From Litorivita sp040371945 (GTDB lineage: Bacteria; Pseudomonadota; Alphaproteobacteria; Rhodobacterales; Rhodobacteraceae): a DNA stretch of 64,000 nucleotides. The position numbers were made by a program, and so were the translations under genes. Positions 1 through 8,066 of the stretch are shown here, in pieces. The DNA is taken from NCBI RefSeq assembly GCF_040371945.1, contig NZ_BAABWS010000002.1:648123-712122 (forward strand), given 5' to 3'. The stretch's first letter is position 1; every line of letters begins with the position of its first letter. Under the pieces are notes generated by a model. The model ran no database searches. It had not been told where the DNA came from and saw only the letters and a list, made by a program, of their open reading frames with translations.

Positions 1-23
1 AGGCTAGGCAAGGGAGGAACAAC

Positions 24-458
24 ATGCTGGTGCATCAAATTCTCAAGTCCAAAGGCGACGACGGTGTGGTGACGGTAACGCCAAACACGCCGATTTCCGA
101 AGTTGCGCAGATCCTCGCCGAAAGGCGCATCGGCGGCGTGGTCGTCTCCAAGGATGGCACCACCGCCGAGGGCATCCTCTCCGAACGCGACATCGTGCGC
201 AGCCTCGCCTTGCGCGGCGCGGTCTGTTTGACCGAAAAAGCCTCTGACATGATGACGCGCGGCCCCGTGACCTGCCGGCGCGACGAGACCTCCGATGACG
301 TGTTGCAGCGCATGACCACGGGGCGGTTTCGCCATATGCCCGTGGTCGAGGACGGGCAATTGGTCGGCATCGTCACCATCGGCGATGTGGTCAAGGCGCG
401 GTTGCAAGAATTGGCGATGGAGAAAAACGCCCTCGAAGGGATGATCATGGGGCACTAG
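24..458 (+). CDS. CBS-pair domain protein
   Basis: A 144-residue protein made almost entirely of two CBS domains (about residues 10-60 and 78-132), the fold that senses adenine nucleotides or similar ligands. The second domain carries the usual GIVTIGDVVK-type ending. No catalytic domain is attached, so it is probably a stand-alone energy or redox sensor acting on an unknown partner. The start is the ATG preceded by a good GGGAGG ribosome site seven bases upstream. The next gene, coaD, lies 300 bases downstream and is probably transcribed separately. The family call is firm; the target is unknown. Confidence 0.9.
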   Translation: MLVHQILKSKGDDGVVTVTPNTPISEVAQILAERRIGGVVVSKDGTTAEGILSERDIVRSLALRGAVCLTEKASDMMTRGPVTCRRDETSDDVLQRMTTGRFRHMPVVEDGQLVGIVTIGDVVKARLQELAMEKNALEGMIMGH

Positions 459-760
459 GCACTAGGCGCGCGCCCGCGCGGCGCAATGCGCGCGACGGGC
501 GCTGGCCGCTCCGGCGCGCAGGCCCCGCAAATGCGCCCGCCCGCACCAACGGTGTCGCACCGACGCAATACCGACGTTTTACCGACGTGATACCGACGCG
601 CAAAATCGCCCGATATCACGCCCGCTTTGGCCTGTGTCGGGGCGGGGCAATGCGGCTTTGCGGCGTTATTTCTCCGCAGCGCAGAAAAAGTTTCGAAACG
701 CGCTTGCATTCCGGCGCGCAATAATGTTGCGTAGGGCCAGATTTTTTTGGGAGATCCCAC
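459..760. other. intergenic region before coaD
   Basis: This 302-base stretch has no convincing gene. The first part is GC-rich low-complexity sequence downstream of the CBS gene. The middle carries four 11-bp tandem units with the core ACCGACG (558-601, listed separately). The last 100 bases presumably hold the coaD promoter, but I could not pick out convincing -35/-10 elements. Confidence 0.6.
558..601. repeat. 11-bp tandem repeat x4, core ACCGACG
   Basis: Four exactly 11-bp units begin at 558, 569, 580 and 591. Each contains ACCGACG at the same phase; the last three start TACCGACG and the first CACCGACG. The last three or four bases vary. The period equals one helical turn, so all cores lie on one face of the DNA. 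It lies about 160 bases upstream of coaD. It could be a regulator array or a chance microsatellite. Confidence 0.75.
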
Positions 761-1264
761 ATGCGCATCGGCCTCTACCCCGGCACATTCGATCCGATAA
801 CCAACGGACATATCGACATTATTACGCGGGGGGCGGCCTTGGTCGACCGTCTGGTGATCGGCGTTGCGATCAACCGCGACAAAGGCCCGCTGTTTGATCT
901 CGAAGAGCGCGTCGCCATGATCGAACCGGTGATCGCCGCCCTGTCGGAAAAGACCGGAACCGAGATCATCGCCCATCCGTTCGAGAACCTGTTGATCAAT
1001 TGCGCCCATGATGTGGGGGCCAATGTGATCATCCGCGGGCTGCGCGCTGTGGCGGATTTTGAGTATGAATTTCAAATGGTTGGCATGAACCGCGCGCTCG
1101 ACAGTTCGGTCGAGACGGTGTTCTTGATGGCCGAGGCCAAACATCAGGCAATCGCCTCGAAACTGGTCAAGGAAATCGCCCGTCTGGACGGAGATGTGAG
1201 CAAATTCGTCCCCTCTGCCGTGCGCGACCGTTTGCTCGACAAACTGGGCAAGCCCAAGGCCTAG
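761..1264 (+). CDS. coaD: pantetheine-phosphate adenylyltransferase (CoaD)
   Basis: Transfers AMP from ATP to 4'-phosphopantetheine to give dephospho-CoA, the penultimate step of CoA synthesis. The 167-residue length is typical. The N-terminus has the nucleotidyltransferase signature GTFDPITNGH, with the T-x-x-H nucleotide-binding element at T14 and H17. The conserved KHQAIASKLVKEIA block (family form: ISSSLVREIA) sits near residue 125. A ribosome site (GGGAG) lies before the ATG. The gene is followed by a strong hairpin terminator, so it is probably monocistronic. Confidence 0.97.
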   Translation: MRIGLYPGTFDPITNGHIDIITRGAALVDRLVIGVAINRDKGPLFDLEERVAMIEPVIAALSEKTGTEIIAHPFENLLINCAHDVGANVIIRGLRAVADFEYEFQMVGMNRALDSSVETVFLMAEAKHQAIASKLVKEIARLDGDVSKFVPSAVRDRLLDKLGKPKA

Positions 1265-1291
1265 GCCCCGCGCGCCCCGCCGCATCACATC

Positions 1292-1323
1292 AAAACGCCC
1301 GCCAGTTTCGGCGGGCGTTTTGC
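1292..1323. terminator. bidirectional terminator, coaD / hydrolase
   Basis: A perfect stem (AAAACGCCCGCC / GGCGGGCGTTTT) with a six-base loop, T-run on both strands. It lies between the convergent coaD and alpha/beta hydrolase genes and can serve both. Confidence 0.85.
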
Positions 1324-1331
1324 GTTTTCTA

Positions 1332-2294
1332 TCAGGTGTTTGCTTGGCTGCGCGTCTCAATGCCGCGAATGAAGGCGGCGCATTTTTGGGGGTAATTTGT
1401 CGGTAACATGTGACCTGCGCCCTCGATCAATTCGAGGCTGAAGTGCGGATGCGCGGCGCAAAGCTCGATCCCTTGCTGGCGGTGGTCCAAAATCCGGTCT
1501 TCGGTGCCAAAAAGCACCCCCACAGGCACGTCGATCCTGTCATACCGCGCCTCCATCTCGCGCAGGTCATCTTGCGCATGGACAAAGTCGCGGCTGGCAT
1601 TGCGAAAGGACGAGGGGCGCAGGCCCAACAGCCCGTTGCCCTTGACCGAATAGGTTTCTGGCACCGCATCGGGACCAAAGACAAGATCGATGGTTTCCTT
1701 TTGTTTCTTGATACTTGTGGGCACGGCGAGAGTTTCGGAGATCAGCCAGCGCAGGCTACGATTGCGAATGCCAAGCGCCGCAAACGCGTCAGAGGCGCCT
1801 TGGGTGCTGCGCGTCAGCGGCGCCAGAAGCGCAAGGCCGCGCACCAATTGTGGATGCGCCAGTGCCAGCGCCAAAGCCGTGCCGCCGCCCAAGGAATGCC
1901 CGACCACTAAGGGCCGCTCCAATCCCAGTTTGTTAATCACTTCGGCGGCATAGTTCGCCTGATCCGACAGCGCCGCGCCGCTGGTTTCGGGCCGCTGCGA
2001 ATAGCCCATACCGGGCCGGTCGATGGCCACCACGCGGTGATCGCGCGCCAGATCGTCAATGACGCCCATATCGAAATGGCCCAAATTGCCGCCCAGACCG
2101 TGGATCAACAAGACCGCAGGCCCGCTGCCGCGTTCGACGTAATGCAGCGCGCCGGTGGAAATCTGGATGGTCTTGCCGCGCGGCGGATTGGCCGCCTCGG
2201 CCTTGGCGGCGATGGTGCGGGTTTTGCCCGCCATGCGCATAAGATAGAGCGCGATCAGCGCCAAAAGCGCGAGACATATCCAGATGAAGGCCAT
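1332..2294 (-). CDS. membrane-anchored alpha/beta hydrolase
   Basis: A 320-residue alpha/beta-hydrolase. The first 20 residues are a hydrophobic segment that probably anchors it in the inner membrane. The oxyanion motif HGLGG starts at residue 65. The nucleophile elbow is GHSLGG (Ser134), the acid is Asp266 or Asp270 (GTEDRILD), and the catalytic His is H295 (GAGHMLP), so the triad is complete. Substrate is unknown; related proteins are esterases or lipases. Directly upstream of its ribosome site lies a striking 10-bp-phased array of GTTAACC heptamers (2305-2355), suggesting specific regulation. Confidence 0.88.
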   Translation of the reverse strand: MAFIWICLALLALIALYLMRMAGKTRTIAAKAEAANPPRGKTIQISTGALHYVERGSGPAVLLIHGLGGNLGHFDMGVIDDLARDHRVVAIDRPGMGYSQRPETSGAALSDQANYAAEVINKLGLERPLVVGHSLGGGTALALALAHPQLVRGLALLAPLTRSTQGASDAFAALGIRNRSLRWLISETLAVPTSIKKQKETIDLVFGPDAVPETYSVKGNGLLGLRPSSFRNASRDFVHAQDDLREMEARYDRIDVPVGVLFGTEDRILDHRQQGIELCAAHPHFSLELIEGAGHMLPTNYPQKCAAFIRGIETRSQANT

Positions 2295-2304
2295 TGTGTT
2301 TCCC

Positions 2305-2355
2305 TTGGTTTAACGTGGGTTAACTCGGGTCGGATGCGGTTAACCTTGGTTAACG
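2305..2355 (-). promoter_or_regulatory. 10-bp-phased GTTAACC array upstream of hydrolase gene
   Basis: Read on the minus strand, GTTAACC or a one-base variant occurs four times. The plus-strand TTAAC cores start at 2310, 2320, 2340 and 2350, so the spacing is one turn, two turns, one turn. The slot at 2330 holds a degenerate copy (TCCGACC). The array ends about 12 bases before the hydrolase start codon, in the promoter or leader. TTAACC resembles the CtrA half-site, but the exact TTAA-N7-TTAA spacing is absent. Confidence 0.7.
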
Positions 2356-2402
2356 CTACGGGATGGGCGCGCAAAGGCAATCCTGACGCGGCGTCGCTTG
2401 GC

Positions 2403-2546
2403 CTAGCGCCAAAAGGCCATCCATTCGATCATATCGGCAAGTTTCCGAAGCAAAAACAAAGTGTTGAACCCGTCCGCCATGAATTGATCCAATGCGAGCA
2501 GGGCAAGGATCGACAGGCCGATGCCGATGGCAATTGAATTGGTCAT
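2403..2546 (-). CDS. small membrane protein (47 aa)
   Basis: A short reading frame of 47 residues starting MTNSIAIGIGLSILALLALD. It has one strongly hydrophobic segment (about residues 4-20) followed by a short amphipathic, aromatic tail ending WMAFWR. It lies on the same strand as gap, 87 bases downstream, after the putative gap terminator. The hydrophobic segment and clean codon usage argue that it is real. I recall similar small proteins downstream of gap in other Rhodobacteraceae, but cannot check. Function unknown. Confidence 0.6.
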   Translation of the reverse strand: MTNSIAIGIGLSILALLALDQFMADGFNTLFLLRKLADMIEWMAFWR

Positions 2547-2573
2547 GGTCCGCGCCACACTCGCATAAATAAG

Positions 2574-2605
2574 AAGGCCTCCAAGGGGTTACCCGAGGAG
2601 GCCTT
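2574..2605 (-). terminator. gap terminator (probable)
   Basis: Perfect 9-bp inverted repeat AAGGCCTCC / GGAGGCCTT with a 14-base loop, 28 bases after the gap stop codon, followed on the minus strand by the pyrimidine-rich CTTATTTATG. Read-through into the 47-residue gene is possible. Confidence 0.6.
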
Positions 2606-2633
2606 GCAAATCAAGATGGCGCGGCAGGGCGGC

Positions 2634-3635
2634 TTAAACCAAACGGCCCATCGCAGCGGCCACATCGGCCATCCGGCACGAGAAGCCCCATTCGTTGTCA
2701 TACCACGCCAAGACCCGCACCAGACGCTTGCCGGTGACTTTGGTCTGGTCGGGGGCGAAGATCGAGCTTTGCTCGGTGTGGCAAAAATCGATCGAGACCT
2801 TGGCTTCGGGATCATAGCCCAGAACCGCGCCCATGTGACCGGCGGCCGCTTCGCGCACCACTTCGTTCACATCATTCACGGTGACGTCTTTGGAGGCGAC
2901 AAAGGTCAGGTCCACGGCCGAGACATTCGGCGTCGGCACGCGGATCGCGGTGCCGTCCAATTTACCCGCCAATTCGGGCAGAACCTCGCCAAGCGCCTTG
3001 GCCGCGCCGGTGGAGGTGGGGATCATCGACATGGCCGCCGCGCGGGCGCGATACAGATCGCTATGGCGGCGGTCGAGCGTCGGCTGATCGCCCGTGTAGC
3101 TGTGGATCGTGGTCATGATGCCGCTCTCGATGCCGATCGCATCATTGAGCACCTTGGCCAGAGGCGCGAGGCAATTGGTGGTGCACGACCCGTTCGACAC
3201 CATATTGTCATTGGCCGCCAAATCGCGGTGGTTCACGCCGTAAACGATTGTCTTGTCGACGTTTTTACCAGGAGCGGAGAGCAGGACCTTCTTGGCGCCG
3301 CGCTCGAAATGCTTGTTGGCTTTGAGACCGTCGTTGAAATTGCCGGTGCATTCCATCACCACGTCACAGCCCGACCAATCCAGTTCGTCCATGTCATAGG
3401 TCGAGAACATCTGCATCGGGCCACGGCCCAGATCCATCGTGCCTTCGCCGATTTTGATCTCGCTGCCGAAACGGCCATGCACGCTGTCGTAGCGCATCAA
3501 ATGGGCGGCGGTTTCCAAAGGTCCGGTCGCGTTGACCTTGACGACCTGCACATCGTTGCGACCGCTTTGCGCGATATGGGCGAGGGTGCAACGGCCGATG
3601 CGGCCAAATCCGTTGATGCCGACGGTGATGGTCAT
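2634..3635 (-). CDS. gap: glyceraldehyde-3-phosphate dehydrogenase, type I
   Basis: Converts glyceraldehyde-3-phosphate, phosphate and NAD(P)+ to 1,3-bisphosphoglycerate in central carbon metabolism. The protein has 333 residues. The Rossmann motif GINGFGRIGR is at residues 6-15 and the catalytic Cys151 is in SNGSCTTN. The start chosen is the ATG with AGGAG eight bases upstream; the longer frame upstream is not coding-like. The end of the second beta strand reads NATG rather than the acidic pattern of NAD-only enzymes, so cofactor specificity is open. Three copies of GTTAGCG lie upstream, suggesting control by a LacI-family regulator. Confidence 0.97.
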   Translation of the reverse strand: MTITVGINGFGRIGRCTLAHIAQSGRNDVQVVKVNATGPLETAAHLMRYDSVHGRFGSEIKIGEGTMDLGRGPMQMFSTYDMDELDWSGCDVVMECTGNFNDGLKANKHFERGAKKVLLSAPGKNVDKTIVYGVNHRDLAANDNMVSNGSCTTNCLAPLAKVLNDAIGIESGIMTTIHSYTGDQPTLDRRHSDLYRARAAAMSMIPTSTGAAKALGEVLPELAGKLDGTAIRVPTPNVSAVDLTFVASKDVTVNDVNEVVREAAAGHMGAVLGYDPEAKVSIDFCHTEQSSIFAPDQTKVTGKRLVRVLAWYDNEWGFSCRMADVAAAMGRLV

Positions 3636-3974
3636 TCGAAAGCTCTCCTGATCGGGTTCGGGTTGCGCCGTGATATAGGCAGCTTGCCCCGCATTCGAAA
3701 GCATAGTTTCATATTTTTTTATTATTTTCCATTGTGTTAGCGTTAACTGTGACCTGTTAGCGACCAACATGCGAGGCGCGGTTTGACCGGTTAAGCATGA
3801 TCGGGCGCGGGGTTGCGCTAACAGCGGGCGCGAAGGGGAATCGGGCGGCGCGCAGCCGTGCGGTTTAGAATCGGTTAACCGATGCACGCGCCGCCGCCAT
3901 GCCCCAAGATTGACAATCGCGCGGGGCAGGCCGACAAGCGTTGGGGCCGACCCGCCGCAACAGGAGCCGTTTTC
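3636..3974. other. divergent promoter region, gap / SMR pump
   Basis: A 339-base region between divergent genes. It holds an AT-rich stretch close to gap, GTTAGCG motifs at 3736 and 3756 and in inverted form at 3816, and a 12-bp perfect palindrome TCGGTTAACCGA at 3871-3882 facing the SMR gene. No gene is visible. Confidence 0.6.
3735..3822. promoter_or_regulatory. LacI-type operator cluster upstream of gap
   Basis: TGTTAGCGTTAACT at 3735-3748 is a near-palindrome with a central CG, typical of LacI-family operators. A second GTTAGCG starts at 3756, exactly 20 bp on, and an inverted copy (CGCTAAC) is at 3816-3822, 60 bp further. The spacing is a whole number of turns. Similar sequences precede tkt and echA in this window. 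Confidence 0.55.
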
Positions 3975-4319
3975 ATGACACTCGCCATTTCGGCCTATGC
4001 CGCCCTCAGCCTTGCCATCTTATTGGAGGTGGTCGGCACGACCTTCTTGCAGCAAAGCCAGCAATTCACGCGGCCGTTGCCGACGGTGCTGATGGCGCTG
4101 TGTTACGGGGGGATGTTCTATTTCATGTCGCTGGCGCTGCGCAGCATGCCCTTGGGCATCGTCTATGCGATCTGGAGCGGGATGGGCATCGTTCTGGTCT
4201 CGGTGATCGGATGGCTGGTGTTTCGCCAAACGCTTGATCTGGCCGCGCTTTTGGGGATGGGCATGATCCTTGGCGGGGTGGTGGTGATCCATCTGTTCTC
4301 GAACACGGTGCCGCATTAA
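3975..4319 (+). CDS. small multidrug resistance (SMR) family transporter
   Basis: A 114-residue protein with four membrane segments of the EmrE/SugE type, which exports cationic drugs or quaternary amines in exchange for protons. The essential membrane glutamate is E18 (LLEVVGTT), and the conserved Trp is W67 (YAIWSGMG). The start is the ATG with CAGGAG eight bases upstream; the longer upstream frame would put a non-membrane extension before TM1. Substrate cannot be told from sequence. It is divergent from gap. Confidence 0.9.
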   Translation: MTLAISAYAALSLAILLEVVGTTFLQQSQQFTRPLPTVLMALCYGGMFYFMSLALRSMPLGIVYAIWSGMGIVLVSVIGWLVFRQTLDLAALLGMGMILGGVVVIHLFSNTVPH

Positions 4320-4330
4320 GGGCGCATACA

Positions 4331-4361
4331 AAAACGGCCCGCAGCGCAAGGCTACGGGCCG
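4331..4361 (-). terminator. terminator between SMR and DUF7282 genes
   Basis: Inverted repeat CGGCCCG (4335) / CGGGCCG (4355). On the minus strand it is followed by TTTTTG, so it most likely ends the DUF7282 gene; it may also act on the convergent SMR transcript. Confidence 0.65.
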
Positions 4362-4411
4362 CAGATGACCGAGGGGGCAAGGCGCGCGGCGCCTGCCGCC
4401 CTCGCGCTTGG

Positions 4412-4840
4412 TTATTTCACCATCACGGTGGTGCTCACCGGCATAGCATCCACCAACAGCGGGGCGTCCTTGCTCGACCCGAGGGTATATTCAAAGACGT
4501 TCTCCTCGGCGCCGCCCTCTTCGGTGTGGATCATCAGCATCAATTCTTCACCCGGAGTGGTTTCGCCCACAAGCTGGGTCGAGACGATCATATTGTCGCC
4601 CGCATCCAGACGCGAATGGCCGATCACTTCACCCGGTTTTCCGTCATCGACGCGGTGGATCACCAACCAGCCATCAACGGGGGTGACAACCTTATCGGCG
4701 ACAACCGTGCCGTTACCGGCCAAGGTCTGGTCTTGGGCTTCGACCATCGCGGCGGCCATGTGACCGTCGGCAAAAGCACCCGAAGCAACACCCGAAACAA
4801 CAGTGGCAGCAGCGGCAAGCGTCAGTGTAAAGGTTTTCAT
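4412..4840 (-). CDS. secreted DUF7282-type protein
   Basis: A 142-residue protein with a clear signal peptide (Lys2, hydrophobic core, cleavage probably after AFA at residue 23 or 24). The mature part is a single small beta-rich domain with the VDGWLVIHRVDDGKPGEVIG pattern that I associate with DUF7282. Nothing catalytic is visible. The start is the ATG with GGAGACGAG upstream; the longer frame lacks a ribosome site and would bury the signal peptide. Periplasmic or secreted; function unknown. Confidence 0.75.
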   Translation of the reverse strand: MKTFTLTLAAAATVVSGVASGAFADGHMAAAMVEAQDQTLAGNGTVVADKVVTPVDGWLVIHRVDDGKPGEVIGHSRLDAGDNMIVSTQLVGETTPGEELMLMIHTEEGGAEENVFEYTLGSSKDAPLLVDAMPVSTTVMVK

Positions 4841-5010
4841 ATCTCGTCTCCTTATTCGGTGCCAGCCGTCATTGGCTGGCGTTCGAGAAGACAACAACGC
4901 GGCGTGCTCAATGGTTGCATCACGGCTGCGTGAGGTGGCGTATTTATTTGATAACGCAGGGTTTGTCGGGGCACTGCTTGCGCGGTCTCGCCCGCCTTGG
5001 CGCCAAGCGT

Positions 5011-5754
5011 TTACGCCTTCTGCGCATGCTCCACGCCTTTGGGGGAGAGCGCATAAATCCCGCGCGCGGCGCGCTCGAACCAGCCATAATGATTGTCCGC
5101 CATGATATCGCGGGCGCGGGCCACGCCGGTGGCTTTGGCGACCTCGGCGGCTTTGCTGGGGCCATGGGCCTGCAAATGTGCCATCAGGCGCAGCGCATCT
5201 TGGCGGTAGGCGGTCATCAACCCTTGGCGCACCTGTCCGCCGGTATTGGGGTCACCCTCCAGCTTGGCAAATTCTCTGAGCAACCGCGCGCGTTTGGGTT
5301 TGGAGATGCGCGGCTGATAGGGGCCAGGATCGATGTGGATCTGCACATGCCCGTCGCGCAACCGCACCGTAATCAGCCCCAGCCCGAGGCGGCGGCACAG
5401 TTTGAGATTGCTTTTGAGCGCGCCCTGAAACTGCTTGGTGCCCAGATGCGGCACGGCGATATAGACGTGATCGGTCAGCGACTGGCGCGCGATGCCTTGG
5501 TGGAAGAGGGTCAGCGAGAAACCTGTCTTCAGCTCGACAATCACCGGCGGCTCCGCGCCGCGCAGCGCCATGACATCCACCGCGCCGATCTCGCCTTTGA
5601 CCTCATATCCTTGGCCCTCCAAAAGCGATTTGACCGGCGCATAAAGATCCTCTTCGCGCGGTTTGGAGGCGGCAACCGAAGCTGCGGCCGCTTTCGCAGG
5701 TTTGGCAGTCTTCGCAGCTTTGGAAGTGGCAGGGGGCGGGGGCGTTTTGCTCAT
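5011..5754 (-). CDS. DUF2161 putative PD-(D/E)XK nuclease-fold protein
   Basis: A 247-residue protein. After an Ala/Lys/Pro-rich tail (residues 1-32) comes a restriction-nuclease-like core. E55 and D60 (GEIGAVDVMALRG) and E74-x-K76 (VIVELKTGF) match the D...ExK arrangement of PD-(D/E)XK enzymes. The C-terminal third looks like a winged-helix or nucleic-acid-binding domain. It is annotated in relatives as DUF2161, a putative phosphodiesterase. It is monocistronic between two minus-strand neighbours. The cellular role is unknown; DNA repair is one guess. Confidence 0.75.
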   Translation of the reverse strand: MSKTPPPPATSKAAKTAKPAKAAAASVAASKPREEDLYAPVKSLLEGQGYEVKGEIGAVDVMALRGAEPPVIVELKTGFSLTLFHQGIARQSLTDHVYIAVPHLGTKQFQGALKSNLKLCRRLGLGLITVRLRDGHVQIHIDPGPYQPRISKPKRARLLREFAKLEGDPNTGGQVRQGLMTAYRQDALRLMAHLQAHGPSKAAEVAKATGVARARDIMADNHYGWFERAARGIYALSPKGVEHAQKA

Positions 5755-6050
5755 GAGGGCAAACTAGCGGTTTGCGTGGCGCGGGAAAACCCCGTGCTGG
5801 GGCGGATCGCGCGTAGGGCGCGCGTCTAGGCCAGACGCGGCGCGCGGGCGGCACGAACGGCCTTTCGGCCGCGCTCCTCCGCCCAAGCGACGCGCAATGC
5901 GCCGCGTGCGGCGCATCAGGCACGCGCACCGATAGCCCCTTGGCGAGCAGGGGAGGTCGGCCCGCATGGGCTGGGTTCCGGCACGGATTGAACCAAAAAG
6001 GCCCCGTCGTTTTGACGGGGCCTTTTGCGTTTTCGGGGCGGGCTGACGGG
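5755..6050. other. intergenic region tkt / DUF2161 gene
   Basis: About 300 bases. It holds the tkt terminator near its right end and otherwise GC-rich sequence with no coding signal. The promoter of the DUF2161 gene should lie next to 5755 but I see no clear elements. Confidence 0.5.
5995..6026 (-). terminator. tkt terminator
   Basis: A strong hairpin (AAAAGGCCCCGTC / GACGGGGCCTTTT) with a four-base loop, starting 24 bases after the tkt stop codon. The minus-strand stem is followed by a T-run. Confidence 0.88.
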
Positions 6051-8066
6051 TTACAAAAGGCCCTTGGCCGTCGCAGCAACATTCTCTGCCGTGATGCCGA
6101 ATTTCTCGTAAAGCTGCTCGGCAGGGGCGGAGGCGCCAAAGCTGTCCATGCCGACAAAACCGGCCTTGGCATATTTGCCGCGCTCGCCGCACAGCCATTG
6201 ATCCCAGCCAAAGCGCGTGGCCGCCTCGACCGCGACGCGCACCGGACCGCCGGGCAAGACGCGCTTGCGGTAAGCCTCGTCTTGCTGCGCAAACAATTCC
6301 CAGCAGGGCATGGAGACGACCCGCGTGCCGATGCCTTCGGCCTGCAGCTTCTCGCGCGCGGCCATGGCGATTTCCACCTCCGATCCGGTGGCGAGCAAGA
6401 TCACCTGACGCTTGCCCTCGGCATCGGCCAGAACATAAGCGCCCTGTGCGGTCAGGTTCTTGACCTTATGCTCGGTGCGCAGGGTCGGCAGGTTTTGCCG
6501 TGTCAGCGACAGAACCGAAGGCGTTTCCTTGGCCGTCAGGGCAATCTCCCAGCTTTCGGCCGCTTCGACCGTATCGCAGGGGCGGAACACATAGGTGTTC
6601 GGCGTCGCGCGACTGATCGCCAGATGCTCGACCGGCTGGTGGGTCGGCCCGTCTTCGCCAAGGCCGATGCTGTCGTGGGTCATCACGAAAACCGTCGGAA
6701 TTTTGCTCAGCGCGGCAAGGCGCATCGCGGGGCGGGCATAATCGGTAAAGCACATGAAGGTGCCGCCGTAGGGGCGGATGCCGCCATGCAGCGCCATACC
6801 GTTCATCGCCGCCGCCATACCGTGCTCGCGAATGCCCCAATAGACATAGCGCCCGCCGCGGTTATCGACGTCGAAAATGCCCAGATCGCCCGTCTTGGTG
6901 TTGTTCGATCCGGTCAGATCCGCCGATCCGCCAACGGTCTCGCCCAGCACGGGGTTGATGACTTCAAGCACCATTTCCGAGGATTTGCGCGTCGCCACTT
7001 TGGGCGCCTCATCGGAAATCTGCTTTTTCAACGCTTTGACCACGGCCGAGAGCTTTTTGGGCGCGTCGCCTGCATAGGCGCGGTTGAACTCGGCCTGTTT
7101 GCGCTCGGAGATCGAGGCGAAACGCCCCTCCCATTCCTTGCGATCCGCCGCGCCGCGCGCGCCGATGGCTTCCCATTGCGATTTGATCTCGGCGGGCACT
7201 TCAAACGGGCCAGCGGTCCAGCCATAGGCGGCTTTGGCATCGGCGATCAGCTTGGGATCGGTCAAAGCGCCGTGGCCCTTGGAGGTATCTTGGGCCGAAG
7301 AGCCAAGGGCGATATGGGTCTTGCAGGCAATCATCGACGGTTTGCCCGATTTTTTCGCCGCCTCGATGGCCGCGTCGATTTCGGCGGGGTTGTGCCCGTC
7401 GATCTCTTGCACATGCCACCCCGAGGCTTTGAAGCGCTGCACCTGATTGGTGCGGTCCGACAATTCGACCGTGCCGTCGATGGTGATGTTGTTGTTATCC
7501 CAAAACACGATGAGCTTGGACAGCTCGTGACGCCCCGCAAGGCCCAAGGCTTCTTGGCTCACGCCCTCCATCAAACAGCCGTCGCCCGCGATCACGTAAG
7601 TGTGGTGATCGACGATCTTCTTGCCGTATTGCGCGCGCTGGATTTCTTCGGCCATGGCAAAACCCACGGCGGTGGAAATCCCTTGGCCCAGCGGGCCGGT
7701 GGTGACCTCGACCCCGTCGAGCAGGAAGTTTTCAGGGTGACCGGCGGTTTTCGCGCCCATCTGGCGGAAGTTTTTGATCTCGTCCAATGTGACCTGCTCA
7801 TAGCCCGTCAGATAGAGCAGCGAATAGATCAGCATCGAGCCGTGACCTGCCGAGAGGATAAACCGGTCGCGATCCGCCCAAAGCGGATTTTTCGCATCGA
7901 ACTTGAGGTGCTTTTCAAACAGAACCGTCGCCACATCGGCCATGCCCATCGGCATGCCGGAGTGGCCGGAATTGGCGGCAGCAATCGCATCGAGGGTGAG
8001 CGCGCGGATCGCAGCGGCTTTCATCCAGTGGTCGGGGTTCGCAGAGCGCAGGGCAGCAATGTCCAA
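6051..8066 (-). CDS. tkt: transketolase
   Basis: Thiamine-diphosphate enzyme that moves two-carbon units between sugars in the pentose-phosphate pathway (and the Calvin cycle where present). It has 671 residues from a TTG start with AAAGGAC upstream. The N-terminus MDIAALRSANPDHW agrees with the family; the preceding 22 codons do not. The TPP motif GDGCLMEG begins at residue 161. HGSM (residues 75-78), TTGPLGQG (123-130) and the catalytic Glu in WGIREHGMAAAMNG are present. A LacI-like operator half resembling that at gap lies about 20 bases before the start. Confidence 0.96.
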   Translation of the reverse strand: MDIAALRSANPDHWMKAAAIRALTLDAIAAANSGHSGMPMGMADVATVLFEKHLKFDAKNPLWADRDRFILSAGHGSMLIYSLLYLTGYEQVTLDEIKNFRQMGAKTAGHPENFLLDGVEVTTGPLGQGISTAVGFAMAEEIQRAQYGKKIVDHHTYVIAGDGCLMEGVSQEALGLAGRHELSKLIVFWDNNNITIDGTVELSDRTNQVQRFKASGWHVQEIDGHNPAEIDAAIEAAKKSGKPSMIACKTHIALGSSAQDTSKGHGALTDPKLIADAKAAYGWTAGPFEVPAEIKSQWEAIGARGAADRKEWEGRFASISERKQAEFNRAYAGDAPKKLSAVVKALKKQISDEAPKVATRKSSEMVLEVINPVLGETVGGSADLTGSNNTKTGDLGIFDVDNRGGRYVYWGIREHGMAAAMNGMALHGGIRPYGGTFMCFTDYARPAMRLAALSKIPTVFVMTHDSIGLGEDGPTHQPVEHLAISRATPNTYVFRPCDTVEAAESWEIALTAKETPSVLSLTRQNLPTLRTEHKVKNLTAQGAYVLADAEGKRQVILLATGSEVEIAMAAREKLQAEGIGTRVVSMPCWELFAQQDEAYRKRVLPGGPVRVAVEAATRFGWDQWLCGERGKYAKAGFVGMDSFGASAPAEQLYEKFGITAENVAATAKGLL

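Noticed and set aside
455..1360. 301-codon frame on the minus strand over coaD
   Set aside because: It is antisense to coaD, which has all its motifs. The translated protein is Arg/His/Asp/Gly-rich, as expected for the shadow frame of GC-rich genes.
3871..3882. TCGGTTAACCGA palindrome before the SMR gene as a specific operator
   Set aside because: It is a perfect 12-bp palindrome and noted in the region entry, but a single copy near many GTTAAC sequences is not enough to name a regulator.
5965..5995. tRNA-like GGTTCAATCC sequence near the tkt terminator (minus strand)
   Set aside because: It resembles a T-arm, but the stem bases are not complementary and no acceptor, D-arm or anticodon arm is nearby.
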